Below are positions 48,804 through 62,226 of a DNA stretch of 64,000 nt, piece after piece; the first letter of the stretch is position 1, and each line of letters starts with the position of its first letter. Source of the stretch: Caenorhabditis remanei. Taxonomy: Eukaryota > Nematoda > Chromadorea > Rhabditida > Rhabditidae. The notes under the pieces were generated by a model, which was not told the DNA's origin, did no database searches, and was given only the letters and a program-made list of their open reading frames with translations. The stretch covers positions 11,470,001 through 11,534,000 of the forward strand of contig NC_071329.1 of the NCBI RefSeq assembly GCF_010183535.1, read 5' to 3'. A program made the translations under genes and the position numbers.

Positions 48804-49930
48804 ATCACAAATGTTCCAATTTCTAGCTATAATTCTTTCAATTCGATTATACTATTTTTCCTAGCTCTTTTCCTCTTTTATCCGTTTCATAGTTGTTATT
48901 CTTTCCTTTATATCTCTTTCTCTTATCGCCTTTCTGAGAATTTATCCATAATCACCAGTTTTGTGTTAACATCTCCATTTTTTTTCTAATTATCTTTTAT
49001 TAACTTCAGTTCATATTATGTTCCACTCTCTCTCAGGGTAGAATCAGTTTGTGACGCTCCATGTTTTCCTACTTTTTGTTGTTCACTGTAGTCAATACGA
49101 GATCCACCATTTTAGATCCTCCGGTATAGATACTTCGGTATTAATTTCCTATCAGTATGCCATGCGCCGTTTTTTTCCATTTTCCCTGTTTTTACTAACC
49201 CGTAGTAGATTATTTTCGTTCTACCTGTGAATCCATTTTTTCACCGAATCTTCAATCATTGTTATTGGGAACTATGTACTATTGCCTTCACCTTTTCGAA
49301 TTTTAAAACGCAAAATCACGTCTTTGCCCTACCCCAACAATTCTCTCAACCCATATCTCTTTGAGATGATAGAAGAGAATAGTCAGTTGTTATTTCAGAG
49401 TTATATGCATTATTGAATTTTTTCCATTCAGCATCTTCATCTGTAATAAAAATTGATATGGGTCCAAGAATCTCCTATATGAGATTTTTCCTAAATTATT
49501 TATGTTGATTCCAGAATACAATAACATGCTTACGATCAGCTACTGGGTTTGTTTTGAAACTTCTATACGGAACTTATATCAAGTATGAATCTTTCCAGAT
49601 TCAATATACTCATGTTTTTTTTTATTAAAGAGCTCGTGCATAAAAATAAATAACACATTGGTAAAACACAAGCAACCTCGCCCTTCTGCACTGTCCAAAA
49701 AATCGCGGGCATTTAAACTGGTCGAAGTTTTCCTTCATTGAATTTCGTAAATTTCGTCACAAAATTGATTTTTATTTCGAAAAACCGAGAACAGGTTGAA
49801 TAAGTTCCCAGAGAGAAACCCTGGGCAGCTATTGTACTACATAAATATATTTTTTGAACTTCTCTTTATCTTCGATTTTATCTTGACTCGTCTGTCAATT
49901 AAATCATTTTACAGACTCAGTCTGGAAAAG
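48804..49930 (+). other. ptp-2 3' region and vrk-1 upstream region
   Basis: 1.1 kb, T-rich and non-coding. AATAAA at 49445-49450 may end the ptp-2 transcript. An acceptor CATTTTACAG ends at 49914, 16 bp before the vrk-1 ATG, and is a likely trans-splice site. Confidence 0.5.
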
Positions 49931-51975
49931 ATGCCACCTAAAAAAGCTGCACCCAAGAAACTTCACGAGTTGGCACCAGAAGTGCGTGTTGGATTCAAAA
50001 TCGATGATATCAGCAAGAAAACTTATATTGTTGGAAAACAATTCGCCACCGGTGGCTTCGGCAGGATTCACACATGCACTGAGGAAGGAAAATCTCATCA
50101 GATGGTTATGAAAATCGAACCTTCGACGAATGGACCGCTTTTGACAGAAGTCGTTGTGTTCAACAGGATTTTGAAAAAGGAAATGATTGAGGCTTATAAG
50201 AAAACCAAAAAGATTCCGTGGATTGGACTTCCCTATATTATCGCAAACGGATACTTCACCTACAACGGAGACAAAATGCGTTATATGGTAATCCCAAAAT
50301 ACGCAACTTCTCTGGAAGCAACGAGAGAGTCAAATGGCGGAACTTTGTCGGTCAAAGACTCATTGACTGTAGCCAATTGTGTTCTCGGAGCATTGGAATA
50401 TTTGCATGATTCGGTTAGCGGAATTCTGAATCTTTCTTACGAGACTATTTTGAGTTTTGCAGGATTACGCTCATGCAGACGTGAAAGCTGCCAATATTCT
50501 TTTGGAGAAAGAAGGAGTCTACTCAACCTCTGTTCTTGTCGATTTTGGTTTGGCTCATCGGACGACAAATAATGTTGATAAACCAGACAAGAAGAGAGCT
50601 CATAATGGAACCTGTATCTACACTTCAACTGATGCTCACCGGGGAAACAATCCATCGTTCCGTGGTGATGTCGAGATTCTTGCGTACAACTTGATTATGT
50701 GGATCACTGGAACTCTTCCATGGCTTGTATGTTATGTTAATTTTTTTAACTAACACATTATCTATTTCAGGCTCTGGAATCTTCCCCTGACAAAGTTTTC
50801 GATTCAAAACAAAAATTCATTGCTGGGTTACCGGGTACTCTGCAGAATGTACTCACGGTTAGTTACTAACATCTTCCACCCCATTACACGCCATTTCATG
50901 CCGTGCCTACGATAACTTTACGGGCTCCCAAGTCAAATTATGGGTTAGAAAACTAAAAACCGAATGTGAATGTATACACGCAACCTATTATCCAATTATT
51001 TTTTAGAGCCAGTCACCGGCGGTTGTTGGATGCATAAACACCATGTTCAATGTTTCGATGAAGACGAACTACACCGACAAAGTAGATATGACAAAATTGA
51101 AAAAGTTGGTCACAGATACTATACAAACTTCAGTTGGAGAGGCTAAAAAAGCACAAGGGAAAGTGAAGAAAGCAACTGAAGATGTCTCAAAAGCTGCAAC
51201 TCCGAAAAAGAGCACCCGAAAAGTCATGGCCATCGTTGAAAGTGAAGATGATGACGACAATGTTGTGGAAGTTGTACCGAAAAAGAAAGTTGCCAAAGTT
51301 CAGAAGCCACGCAAGGTTATGGAAGATGAGAGTGGTGGAGAAGAAGAAGTGTATATTCCGAAATCTTCAAAATCTCGTAAACTAAAGCCGGAGCAGGACA
51401 ATTCTTCTCTAGGATCGTCAACTAGAAGTCATTCTAATCGTCTCGGCGTGACATCTTCCGCAGCTTCAACTGTTAGAGCTGCCAGAAAGATAGAGCAAAA
51501 ATATAAGAGACTTTCAACGAATAAATCTTCTCTTGTTCCTGTTACAGTTGGCGATGTATCTGATGATTCTCAAGACGACGGGGCTGGGACTTCTTCTGGA
51601 GCACGAACTAAACGGTCCTCTGACGAAAGCGTCAGAAATGGAGTTGAACTGAAGACACCAGCATTGGTTGCTCCAGCTGTCAAAAGTAATCATAATGCTA
51701 ATGAACGACTCAATTACTCATGTTTTTCAGAAGCCAAGTACAAAAGCGGAATTTCATCAGCAACTAAAGCAAGCCCGACAGAATTGAGAAGAGTTCCAGG
51801 AGTACGAAACTTCCCGAAGGGAAGGCGTTCAATGATTATCAAAGAGGTAGTATTTTCATTTCAATTTTTCTGACAATTTTATCTTTTTCAGACCGCTTCA
51901 AAATATAAGGAGAAACGGGCAGCTCGCGAATCTAAACCAACATTCGATGATTCAAGTTGCTCTTCTGAGTTGTAA
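49931..51975 (+). CDS. vrk-1: VRK-family Ser/Thr kinase
   Basis: Exons 49931-50413, 50463-50726, 50771-50857, 51007-51685, 51731-51846 and 51892-51975 give 570 residues. The start MPPKKAAPKKLHEL is chosen because a trans-splice-like acceptor lies 16 bp upstream; an open frame continues further upstream but lacks homology. The kinase domain has the Gly-rich loop FATGGFGRIH, the beta-3 lysine in VMKIE (about Lys61), the catalytic loop HADVKAANIL (Asp about 167, in the VRK style rather than HRD) and VDFGLAH. The C-terminal half is basic and Ser-rich with acidic patches (ESEDDDDNVVEVV). VRKs phosphorylate BAF and histones and control nuclear envelope dynamics. The 45-bp intron at 51686-51730 is in frame and could be read through. 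The symbol is from memory of F28B12.3. Confidence 0.94.
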
Positions 51976-54133
51976 ACCAAAGATGCCACATTCTTCAGAT
52001 TCTTATAATGTTCTATCACAGTTTCCCTTCCTTTCTCACTGTCGAAGCTCTCACAAACACCTGAAAATCGTTTTTAGATCTCCATTCTCTTCTTCTTTTC
52101 ACTTTATCAAATCTATCTATCTTCATTCTGTTTTGATGTATTGTCTCTCTCTCTCTGTGTTCCCTTGTTATATATTGCCCATCTCTTCGTCCCTTTGGCT
52201 TATCATCACTATCATGATGTCCACCAATGACGAGTTCCTTTTTTGTCGATCCCCACTACTTCTTCTATGTTCCCTCTTTCACTTTTCTATCATTTCCTTC
52301 TTCCAAATGTTGTTTTTTTTCTTGAAATTACTGATCACATTGATGAATTTAACCGAACTGTCTATGTGTGAGCGGGGATGAAACCCAACGGAAAGTGGAA
52401 GTAATCAGGAAATTAACATTGTAGTCGGGTCTTCTGCTGGAAACAGAAACTGGTTCTTTGTTCCGGTTTCGTCTCATCTTCACAATTTCTTTTCCGATTG
52501 ACGTAAATTCGAGTGAGGGTGGGGGAGCGCCGACAGCTGAAAATTGTTATAGGATCTGCTGCTCCTGCTGCTCCGACTGCTTCCAGTTTTATATTTGGCT
52601 CTCCTTTATTTTTTCATTTTTTCTCATTATGATCATTGGTGACCTCCTACAATAAACACCAGACAAAAGTGTAAAAAGTATCGAAAAACGGGAATTTCAT
52701 AGTTTTTTTTAAATACTATCCATTTTCGTTTTCCACTGTTTTCCGACAGTTCTTCGTCAAAAAAAAACAAAACAGTGATTTGTTGAAGAAGCGACAATGA
52801 TTTGATTACTGTAGACATTTGATGAAAATGAGAGAATTAAAGAAATAGAGAGAGTGTTCCACCCGGCTAATGATGAAACACTTCTCCATCTCTTTTTCCG
52901 ACAATTATTCAACCATTTTTCGTTGGAAATCGAGTATTTCTTGACAGGTTCACTTTGTTTTTTTGTTATTCAATAGCTGGGTGATTCAAATATTGTAAGA
53001 GTACATTTAACATTCGATCGCACTCTCAACTCCTAATGGATTTTGATTGAGTTTCTGCATATTGATGTGAAAATCTTACTATGGAATATCCTTGACGTGA
53101 GTTGGATTGTGAAGAAGAAATCCAGAATGTTAGAAACCCGAACTCGTGAAGATTCTGAGAATTTGAAAATAGTTTTGTTGTAGTTCATAGATTTCGGATT
53201 CAGTGGTGATAAGTGTTCCTTTTTTGAGTTCCAGTATTGCTTCAACTGTATTATCTTTTCCATTCTGTAACCGAACGTCGTTTAGTAACTTTTTACAACT
53301 TGAATCTTGTCTGAATCATCTGTGAGCTGACTGAATATTGCTCCGAGTTACTGATTTGAATTACTATTTATGAATGCAGAGAACAAAGATGTGATCAACC
53401 GCTATATTATCTGAAACGGTTCCTCAAAATTCACTCTGAAAATTCGAGCAAGAAGCTTCCAAAACCCTTCCACAAACTCTCACTCTATCTATCTCCATTC
53501 CTCTATCTTTTCCCAATCTTTTCTTCTCTTTTCGAATTTCAACTGTTTGTCGTTGACAAGAAAAAGCATTCGAATGGTTCATCAGCACATTAAAATTTTT
53601 GAATTCCTTGTTCAAAGCGATCATTAAAAGAATCGAAAACTCGAGATGCACCACGATGATAAAATCCCCGAAAACCGATCATAAACGGGCCGAAACAATA
53701 AGACGCCGCTCCAAAACTATACCATCCCCTGTGTTATTTTTTAGGTTTTCTTCGTCTTCGTCTTCTTTTTTGCTTGGTTTGTGGTTGCCTAGGTTTTCTG
53801 AGGTGTGCTCGGGTCTGTTAAAGATAGATGGGGGGGAGATATATACATATATTCTATTTCCGAGTTATCTCTATTGTATTCTCTCTCAATCTCCTAATAC
53901 TATGTAGTTGAGCTCATTCATTTATCCCTAGGAATTTAGTATAGATGTTTCGTTTTTTAAGATCAGTTTCCAAATTGACATGTTTAATATAAGTTTCCGG
54001 TACTACAATTCGGGCTTTTACGAAAAAAAGCTATAGGCCAAATAATTTGTGAGCTATCAAAATGGTCCTAAAAATTGTATAATTTCTTCTGTCCGTACTG
54101 CCAAATTTATCCAGAAGTGTCCATTTGTGAAAA
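51976..54133. other. vrk-1 3' region and non-coding DNA
   Basis: T/C-rich 3' sequence; AATAAA at 52651-52656 is a candidate 3' end. After that I see only short open frames on both strands without motifs. Confidence 0.4.
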
Positions 54134-54772
54134 ATGGAACAAAAAATTGAATGTCTACGTGTTTCTTCAATTTCCTCCCATTTTTCTGAATGTTTTGACA
54201 AAGAACCGTCTCAATCTATCCGTCACAATCTTCTATATGCAATACAGTACATGCCAACACACAAAATTTTCGAAAACAAATCGTCACAGGAACTTTTCAA
54301 TTTCGTATCATGTTTCGCATTTGTGTTTCTCTTTGATTTCAATGATATTCATTCTTTTCGAAACGGAAACCACAAAAATAATAACGGAGGGGGGAACCTA
54401 CAAAAGAGAAAACGCGATTCTTACCGTATCCTTCGGAAACATATAATTTTGGAAATTTGGTGTAGAGCAGTGGAGATGGCGGCTCGATTCGTTATAACTG
54501 GATGTACTGCATTTGAAAATTATAGGGGTTCTCCTTTGAGAGCTTTTGTCCCGTTGGATGATAGAGTAGGTCAAACGACAATGCGAAAGATGGGCGGCTC
54601 TGAAGTGTGGAGAATCTGGAGTCTCATGGCGACACACACTATTTCTGTGAGTCTACGGTGCCAGTCCATTAGAGAAAAAGGAAAAAGGGCCCATGAACGG
54701 AATCCACGGCAACACTCGCACGCGCCACAATCGTCACCACGAACGCTTCCAATTCCGAATATTTATTCCTGA
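54134..54772 (+). other. Unusually long open frame, 212 codons, no recognised product
   Basis: An uninterrupted frame beginning MEQKIECLRVSSIS. Its length is more than expected by chance in AT-rich DNA, and a second frame (54075-54446) overlaps it, so the region is simply low in stop codons. The composition is mixed, with no domain, signal peptide or family motif that I know. It could be an unannotated exon, a decayed insertion, or chance. The frame contains a stretch of better coding character (FVITGCTAFENYRGSPLRAF, then FVPLDDRVGQTTM). Confidence 0.2.
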
Positions 54773-54841
54773 ATCGAGGTTTTTGAACATTGTGATGACA
54801 GCGCAACTTTCGGGAGATTTGGATGATCAGGGTTTCAGAAA

Positions 54842-54871
54842 AGATTCTAGGAGTAGAGATTCTAGGAGTAG
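54842..54871. repeat. Two perfect 15-bp tandem copies
   Basis: AGATTCTAGGAGTAG occurs twice in immediate succession, followed by a partial third copy. Confidence 0.8.
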
Positions 54872-55506
54872 AGAGTAGGCAAGTATTCTAGTTTCCAAGT
54901 CGTAGGTATAAAACTGTGAAGACATAGAAAACTGCACTGCGTTTTGAAGATTACAGTTTGAATTAGACACTAACTCAAACTCTTCAATTCCAGAGTTCGA
55001 CTCTAGAAGAACGAAAAATTCGACGCGATTTTTTCGATATATCAACTTTCCGATGCCTTTCAGCTACTAGTTTTTAGAATTTCAGTTCTCGTTAGAGATG
55101 GATGCGAAGAACCTTGTCTGAGTTCCAAGAAGTTTGCTATAATTTCTCTGCCCCCGATTCCCCTCCAGTTTCATCCCATCACGCCTTCTGTCATCTACCG
55201 TATACCTCCAATGCATGCCTCTCGTTTCCTTCTTCTTTTCTGGAAAATGGGCGGAGCCTGAGTGGTCGATTCCAAAAAAGAAGGGCGGTCTCTTGAATAT
55301 GCATAACGTGTTTTCAAGCTTTGGAAGGAGGAGAAGAAGGACCACCCGCCTCTCACTATTTTCTGATTTTTTATGCATTCGATACATATTTTTATGGACA
55401 CACCTTCTTCTCTTTTCTTCTTGGAAATATACCTTTCTTCCATACTTTCTCAACTATATTTCAGACTGGAACTCAACGAAACTACCCGATTCAACACCTT
55501 TTCAAA

Positions 55507-55548
55507 ATGTCATCAATCTTCCCGAATTTACTGTCTTTCCCATTTCTG
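55507..55548 (+). other. Candidate first coding exon of a downstream gene
   Basis: ATG and 14 codons (MSSIFPNLLSFPFL) run to a strong TTTCTG|GTAAGT donor in phase 0. No partner acceptor with a recognisable domain is present in the window, so the assignment rests on splice-signal quality only. Confidence 0.2.
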
Positions 55549-58500
55549 GTAAGTCTCTTTTTTGTTTCTTTTGTATAGTAATAGTTAATTGGAAGGCATC
55601 GAAAACGTTCAATTAACGGGGGAAGAAATGGAACGGGGCCAACGTGAAACGCACCTGTTCTAAATAGCTCTCCGCTTCTTTTTCCACACCGATCGTCATC
55701 GGCTTTTGTTGAAATTGTGTACATTTTCGGGAAACGGGACGAAAATGAATTCAGAATAGAATGGACTGTAGGTTAATTATATTAAATGAATAGCAAAAGT
55801 ATATGAACTTTTGATGTTACGGTTTTGGATACGATCACTTTCGGTCGCAGTCTTGGTTTTTCTAGTTTTTTGAACGAATTCGGAATGGTAGATCCGTTTA
55901 TAGTAATTTCCGGATTTCTCTTCTGCAAATTTCCAACAGTCCATTCAATCCCCCTTTTAGATTACTGTAGCTTAGATTACTGAAAGAAAAGAAAAAATTT
56001 AGATTACTGAAAGTTTCAATTATTAGTATAATTAGATGAACTATTGAAATATTCGAGAGTTCAATTAGAAAATTGAAAAAAAGGCTACCTTTTCAATCTG
56101 TCTATTGTGTCTTTTTAATTCTTGGTTCCAGTTTTATGTCTCGGAATTAATTGATCAAGCTTCCAACAAAACCAGACATAATTAATGACGGAGCACCCAG
56201 TTCAAATCCTTCCATCGCGTATATAGTTGCAGTTATCCATCATTGAGTCTCATGCAAAATCTAGGCAAAAAAGCATCAATTTCCTTCGTTTTGAAATCTT
56301 GATTCACCTAATTCTATGCAGTTCTTCTTTTTTTCTTTACAAATTGTCCCGATGTGTGCTCACCGAGTGTCACTTGTTCTCTCATATTTCATCTTTCTTT
56401 CCATTTCCTCTTTGACTTTTTGACGAGTTAACATGACTCAACTAACGAATCGAGAGTTCACAATAACTTCTTAGCACTTTCTATACCGGATCTCAACTTA
56501 AAATCGAGTCTTTGTCGGTTGTTTTGCTCGTTTTCAGCTGTAAACCATAAATTTAAACAAGTGCTTGGTTTGCTTTTTGTTTAAAATAAATTGAAACTCG
56601 AGCTAGATCTTTGAAAATGACAGCGTGAGTATATGTCTTTCAACTCAACAACGGTTGTAAGTCTAGCTTAACGGCAAAGCTCAATCTCGAAAGCTTCTCA
56701 ACTTCAGCAGTAACTAGAATCCAAAAGAATCAATCCAGAAATTTGACCCAGATTCCGTGAAAATGTGGCCATTCAAACGCGTAGAATGGAAGTTTCAAGC
56801 TTGAAGTTTCTCGTTTAATATTTGATTTTTCTTTTCTTTTTTCGGTTTTAAATACCTATGACCCAACTTGATTTCTCCATTTTCTTCACTTTCCAGATGC
56901 TCATTTCTTTCCAAAATGCATAACTTTTTGTTTTCGTCTGTCACAATTTTGATGTTACCTGCTCCATTTACTACTCTTTTTCTCTCCTTTTCACAATAAT
57001 CATTTCGATTTTGGAAAGGCACACGGACTGCCCGGAGACAAACACTCTTATCTCCGCTAGCTTCATCATCACCATCTCTATTTCTCAATTTCTCCTTTTT
57101 ACTTGTTCGTTTTCCTGTTTCTTTTCCGAATTTTCCTAAAATTTTACAGTTACGAGTAGTTAAATTAGTGATTATTATGTCATTGTCCATCGTTGATAAG
57201 AGAAAAGGATGGCAAGTAGGGAAAACAACTACGGTTTGAAATATTACCGGCTCCTTTTTGAAGAAAATATTGCATATTTTTCCTATTTTTTTTTGATTTT
57301 ACACACGTTTTTGTGATTGTGCGAACGATGGAAACATTCGGTTCTTCTATTCTGCCACACAACTTTTTATGAGTCATTTGACAATCGAATGTCACTTCGA
57401 AGCGACAAAGAAACAAAACAAAAAGCACTTGGAAACATCTGAAGACTGCTTTCGTGACGAGTTTTAGATTCTCTTGAACAGCTTTTCAAGTTGGCTTCAG
57501 ACTTGAATTTTGAAATAATGAGTCTGAAGGAAATTAAGTACTAAAAGTATTCTGGCAGATGCGTAACTCATCGGGCTTCGAAATTCAGAAACTGTTCTAC
57601 CGTAATTTTAGAATTATTTCAAATGTGTTACGTGTAGATGCCTAAAAACTGTAATACGTTGGAGAATCATCTTCAGAATGTTGATTAGGTTACTGTATCA
57701 CAATTACCTCCCTGAAACGAACATCTGCAAAACAGTTTTTCCTCATAGTCATAGAGCTCTTTGAAATTGAAAAACAACCGGAATCCTCGAAGACCTCCCT
57801 GATCAGATAAGAGAAAACTTCGGTGTTTTCTCAAAACTTTCAAAATTTGTATACTGAAAATTTGGGAAATTTTCATCCTAATAGTTTATAGCTCCTTTGA
57901 CGGAGACAGATTCCTATTCGGTGCCACGCCCTAATTAGAACTCATCTGTCCAATTTCTTCATTTTTCTTTGGCTCCTTGATTCTCAAGGCTGTTGGTCAC
58001 CTGCCGATTCGGTACTTGATCATTTCAATTCGACAATAACCTACATTTTTATTTTAACCTTGCATGAAACAGTGGCATCACCTGTTCTTTTCAAGAGAGA
58101 GCCAACAAGTGTTCCTCTTTTCGAAAAGTCGGGCAACCCAGTCAGTCAGCAACAAATGAAATGAACAAAACGGGTTTCGAGACGAAGAAGAAACTGTTGG
58201 GGTGGTGGTGGGTGACTGTAGTCTAAGTCTCTCTATCGGTTCCTTCACTATTTCTCATCACTGACACGCTCCCGGGGACAGAAAATAGAGAGAGGTAGAT
58301 GGAGAGAGTGTTTCGCAAAACATACACAATCGTCGTCTTCTTTTCTCGGGGTGGTCTTGACTTTAGACACTCTTTTCTCTCTACGAACGACTCACTCTTT
58401 TACCTACCAGCATCCTACATCCAAAGAGGACATGCCCCTGGGCCCTCCGACTTTTGTCTCTTTTTGTCGCAGCGCCAAGAGCACAGTGTTGCCTTTTTTA

Positions 58501-61500
58501 GTGCACAGAGAGGGGAAGAACCTGCTCTGCAGAGAAGCTCTTGAACTCAATGAAACCAACTTGGATTGGGGAGTCTAGATTCATTTTTGAAAATGTCTTG
58601 CTGCTCTCGAGTTAGTGTTTTTGGGTCTTTATAGGCACACCCCTTGTTTTGAAGACCTACCGTAACCCTCGTTCTTCTTCTTTTTAGAATTACGCTCTGC
58701 CCAGGAACTTGTAGATTATTCTTAAGAGTTCTTGTGACTTCATGAAAGTTCACAGACTGTTTTATGAGAACTGGATGGTCTTCCAACCATCATATCTTTA
58801 AACCAGCATCATCAATCATTTGTCACTTTCCAAAACTCCCAATTCTTATCATCCGTTCTGAAAAAAAACTTGAAGATTTCGCCACTCTTCTCGTGCAGTT
58901 TCAGTCCGACTGAACTCTTTTCCCATCGAGACCAAAAGATTGTTTAACTGTGAGGAGTGTGTACATGAATGACACGAACATGACTTTTTCAACTGTCTTC
59001 TTTCCTCGTTTCACCCACTTTCTTCCCACACTGCGTCTCCGTTTCTCTTCATTTTTCTTATCACTGGTAAATTTGAAAAGCTAATTGATCAAATGCGCTC
59101 CATTGGATCTGAAGGACATTGATGACATCATCACTTAGTCACCACTTGATTCTTGGCGTCTTCTTATTCTCCTTGCGTTTTTAAAGGCATGATGATAGAG
59201 AATTGGTTTGAAGTACTTCTTCATTACCAAATTGGATTAGTTACAGTACAAATGGTTTCTGTAACTATGTTTCATCATTCCGCAATTCTTCAATCTTTCG
59301 ATTCTACAATATTACACTTTCGTTCTTTCCAATGGATCTTATCTTCTTTCTATCAGACATGAAAACAAAACGGAGCATCGGCAGAAGTGAGAAAAAAGAG
59401 TTCGCATCTTGAGACGACGAGACGTCACATCTCTTGACGTGGATTGATTGAGAAATTGAAAAATCAGAGAGGAGGGAGTGATAAGAAAGTGAGAAAAGAA
59501 AAGAGAAGCTTTCCGTCGGCCGCGTGATGACCTGAATTGATGAGAAATTGAGAGGTGTCTGTGTTTAATGAGTCTATATTATTCTGATGATCTTTGTGTC
59601 AAATTACTATTAGTTGGGTGATCCGGGGCAAAAAGAAATAAAACCGGTGGCAGCAATTTCTTCGGGAGTATTTAGCATTTCACTAAGACTTGGGCAGATT
59701 CGCTCAAATTACTGAAGCCATCCAAAGCTAGAACGATCTCGCTCAGAGTCTTTCGAAATTTTCTGAGATGAAACCCACAAATATTGTAGAATAGTGCTTC
59801 CGGTACCCACAATACCTTCCCCACACCTGCTCCGACACGATTTTTATGCCGTGTCCCCTTTTTCTTGTTCTCACCTCATTCAGTTTATCAAAGAACCCGT
59901 GAACCCGAATAGCCGGTGACTGGGGTTAATACAGTAATGTGATAGATTGTATGCCTGCCTATGCACATACATCAGCATGTGCTCTCCCCTCTCCTTCATC
60001 CAGTATTCTCTAATTCTCCTCATTTCATACACTATTCGAATATCCACTCCATTCGAAAACCATCTGTCCGTTTGTGTCCGTCCTACCGGAGCGCGGGGTG
60101 GATTGACCGTAGAAGGGACTGCCATCTGCATTTCTTCACTTCCCCTCTTCATACATTTATTCTGCATACCATTCCATTATTTCCTCGATTCTCTTCCTCG
60201 CTTTCGGTCGGTTTTCCCCATTTTCCCCGGGAGAGTAATTCTATGTTAGAATGGAAACGTTGAATTTTGGGGTTTCAGTGGTTCTCAGAATTTGGAAAAC
60301 TGGCTACCGTATCGAGAAAAGAGTAGTTTAGTGACAGCCTTCTGTCAAAGAGAAACTCAACTTACCGACTAATTTGAGACAGCTGAAACTCAGTAGACAT
60401 TCTCGAAGCATTTTTAACTTTAGTTAACACAAAGGAGTCCACGTGATTCTGAAACAATACTCCCACGTTGCAGTATTTTTCGTTGAATGACCTGTCACGT
60501 GACTTATTTTTAGATGAAACCCTCTCATTGTTTTGAGTGATTAATTTATTGTAATAATATTTATCAAGAACTTTTGGTTTAAAATATATCTCGGTTAGAC
60601 AGGTGCTTTTTGTCTATTTTAAAAAAAAGTACCGGAAGGAACTTTTACGTACAATTCAATTACCAATCTTTCGTAATTAGCACTTCTCATCCCTTCCCAT
60701 AAACATACTATCTCTTCTCTCTTTACCTCGTCTGATTGCATTTCAATTCTCGAGTAATATCTGTCAAGGTGGGATGCTGAGGTTCCTTTTTCATCCAAAC
60801 AACAACCACTTTATGATGTCTTTGTCCATCCGTGCGTACTATTTCCAAAGATGAGACAACTTGCCCGAGATGTCTAAGTCTCTCTTAATTCTTGTACTGT
60901 TTCTCAATGAAGGTCACTATTTTCGGGGAAAAGAAGAGTAAAAGAAGAAGACGATTGGCGCAATATCACCGCAGTGTAGACCCCCTAGTTTCTCGTCTCG
61001 TATGACAAATGAAAAAGAGTTTCCGTCTGACACTCTAAGTCTCATGGTCCTTTATCACTATTGATTAGTCGAACAGCTGGTTGATTGTCTCTATCATCAT
61101 CTTATCCCGTGTTTTCTTTTCTCTTCCTTCATCCATGAATCCTCTCTTTCCTTCAATTTCATTCTCTTCATTTATTCCAAAATCTTCTTCTTCCTCTTCT
61201 TTCTCTTCTTCTTCTCTAAATCCTAATTTGAATAACTGACAACTGTAAAGAGACCTCAGAGAGCACCAATCCGAGAGTAATTAACCTAGGAAAGAAGCGA
61301 ATAGTCAATCAAAATGAAATGGGAGAGTATACAGCTTGACATATTTTTTGAACACAACCCAATCTCGAGTGAATATTTGCATAATTAGTGGTAGAGACAG
61401 ACAAAGAGAGAGGAAGAGTTCATCAGATTTGTAAACATTATGATAAGTTACGGGGCAGCAGCAGCAGATGGCCGTTAGAATATTTCATAAAGTAGTAGAT

Positions 61501-62226
61501 GTGGAACTATACAAAAATATTCTAGATGATGGTTTTTTTCTGAAATATTGCTGACTTTTTTTTTGAGTTTTATCCCAAAATGAAACTGAAAATTGTATTA
61601 ATTTTGCTTTTTTCCAATAAAATTTAATAAAAGTACAGAGACTCTAAATAAATATTCATTCATCAGGATTCGGGTTCTTTGTGATCTTCCGTCAGTTTTT
61701 ACCCCAATAAACTAACTAACATTGTAATTAACTTAACAATATTTTTTGATTGCTCGGCTCATATCTCTGTCTGAAAATTCTCTTACCATCTCTATTTTCC
61801 CAAGCTGTCCTATTTTCAATAGTAGGCTACGCTTTTTCAAATGACCCTCTCAGATCAACTAATCTTTTTCACCCCAATACTCCTCCAAGTGTCTATAAAA
61901 ACTCTTCACGGTACTGATCCCTTTTCGCTTTTTTCCCGCGTTCACCCGTTCGTTTTCCATCGTTTTTCTATTCTTCACTTCTTTATCTTTTTCTCATCTC
62001 TTCTTCTTCTTCCATTTTCTCTTCTGTCGATCTGGACGATCCGATGCGTCATCCTTAACGCTTTCCTCTTCTTTTTCTTATTTCAAAGCATCATCTCTAT
62101 CTTTTTCTTTCTTTTCCTGATTTCTACTTCTTCCTTTTTTGGTGTTCACTAAGTATCACTAATTATTCCATTAGTCTTTTCCCACCTGCCATCGTTTTCT
62201 TTCTTTCTCCCAAAAAGCTTCATTTA

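Larger units (their letters stand above)
54773..62226. other. Long non-coding stretch, probably upstream region of a gene beyond the window
   Basis: About 7.5 kb with no conserved exon. Possible first coding exons on the plus strand are 55507-55548 (MSSIFPNLLSFPFL then GTAAGT) and a tiny one near 56616 (ATGACAGC|GTGAGT). C. elegans egl-44 lies beside vrk-1 from memory (F28B12.2), but no TEA domain is present here. A CTGCGTCTC motif is at 59031-59039. The rest is AT-rich with T/C tracts. Confidence 0.4.

Noticed and set aside
49796..49930. 45-codon N-terminal extension of vrk-1
   Set aside because: A trans-splice-like acceptor at 49914 and the family-like start MPPKKAAPKK at 49931 indicate that the upstream frame is not translated.
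56195..56225. GTTCAAATCC-like B-box suggesting a tRNA
   Set aside because: No matching A-box or cloverleaf could be built around it; no tRNA was found anywhere in the window.
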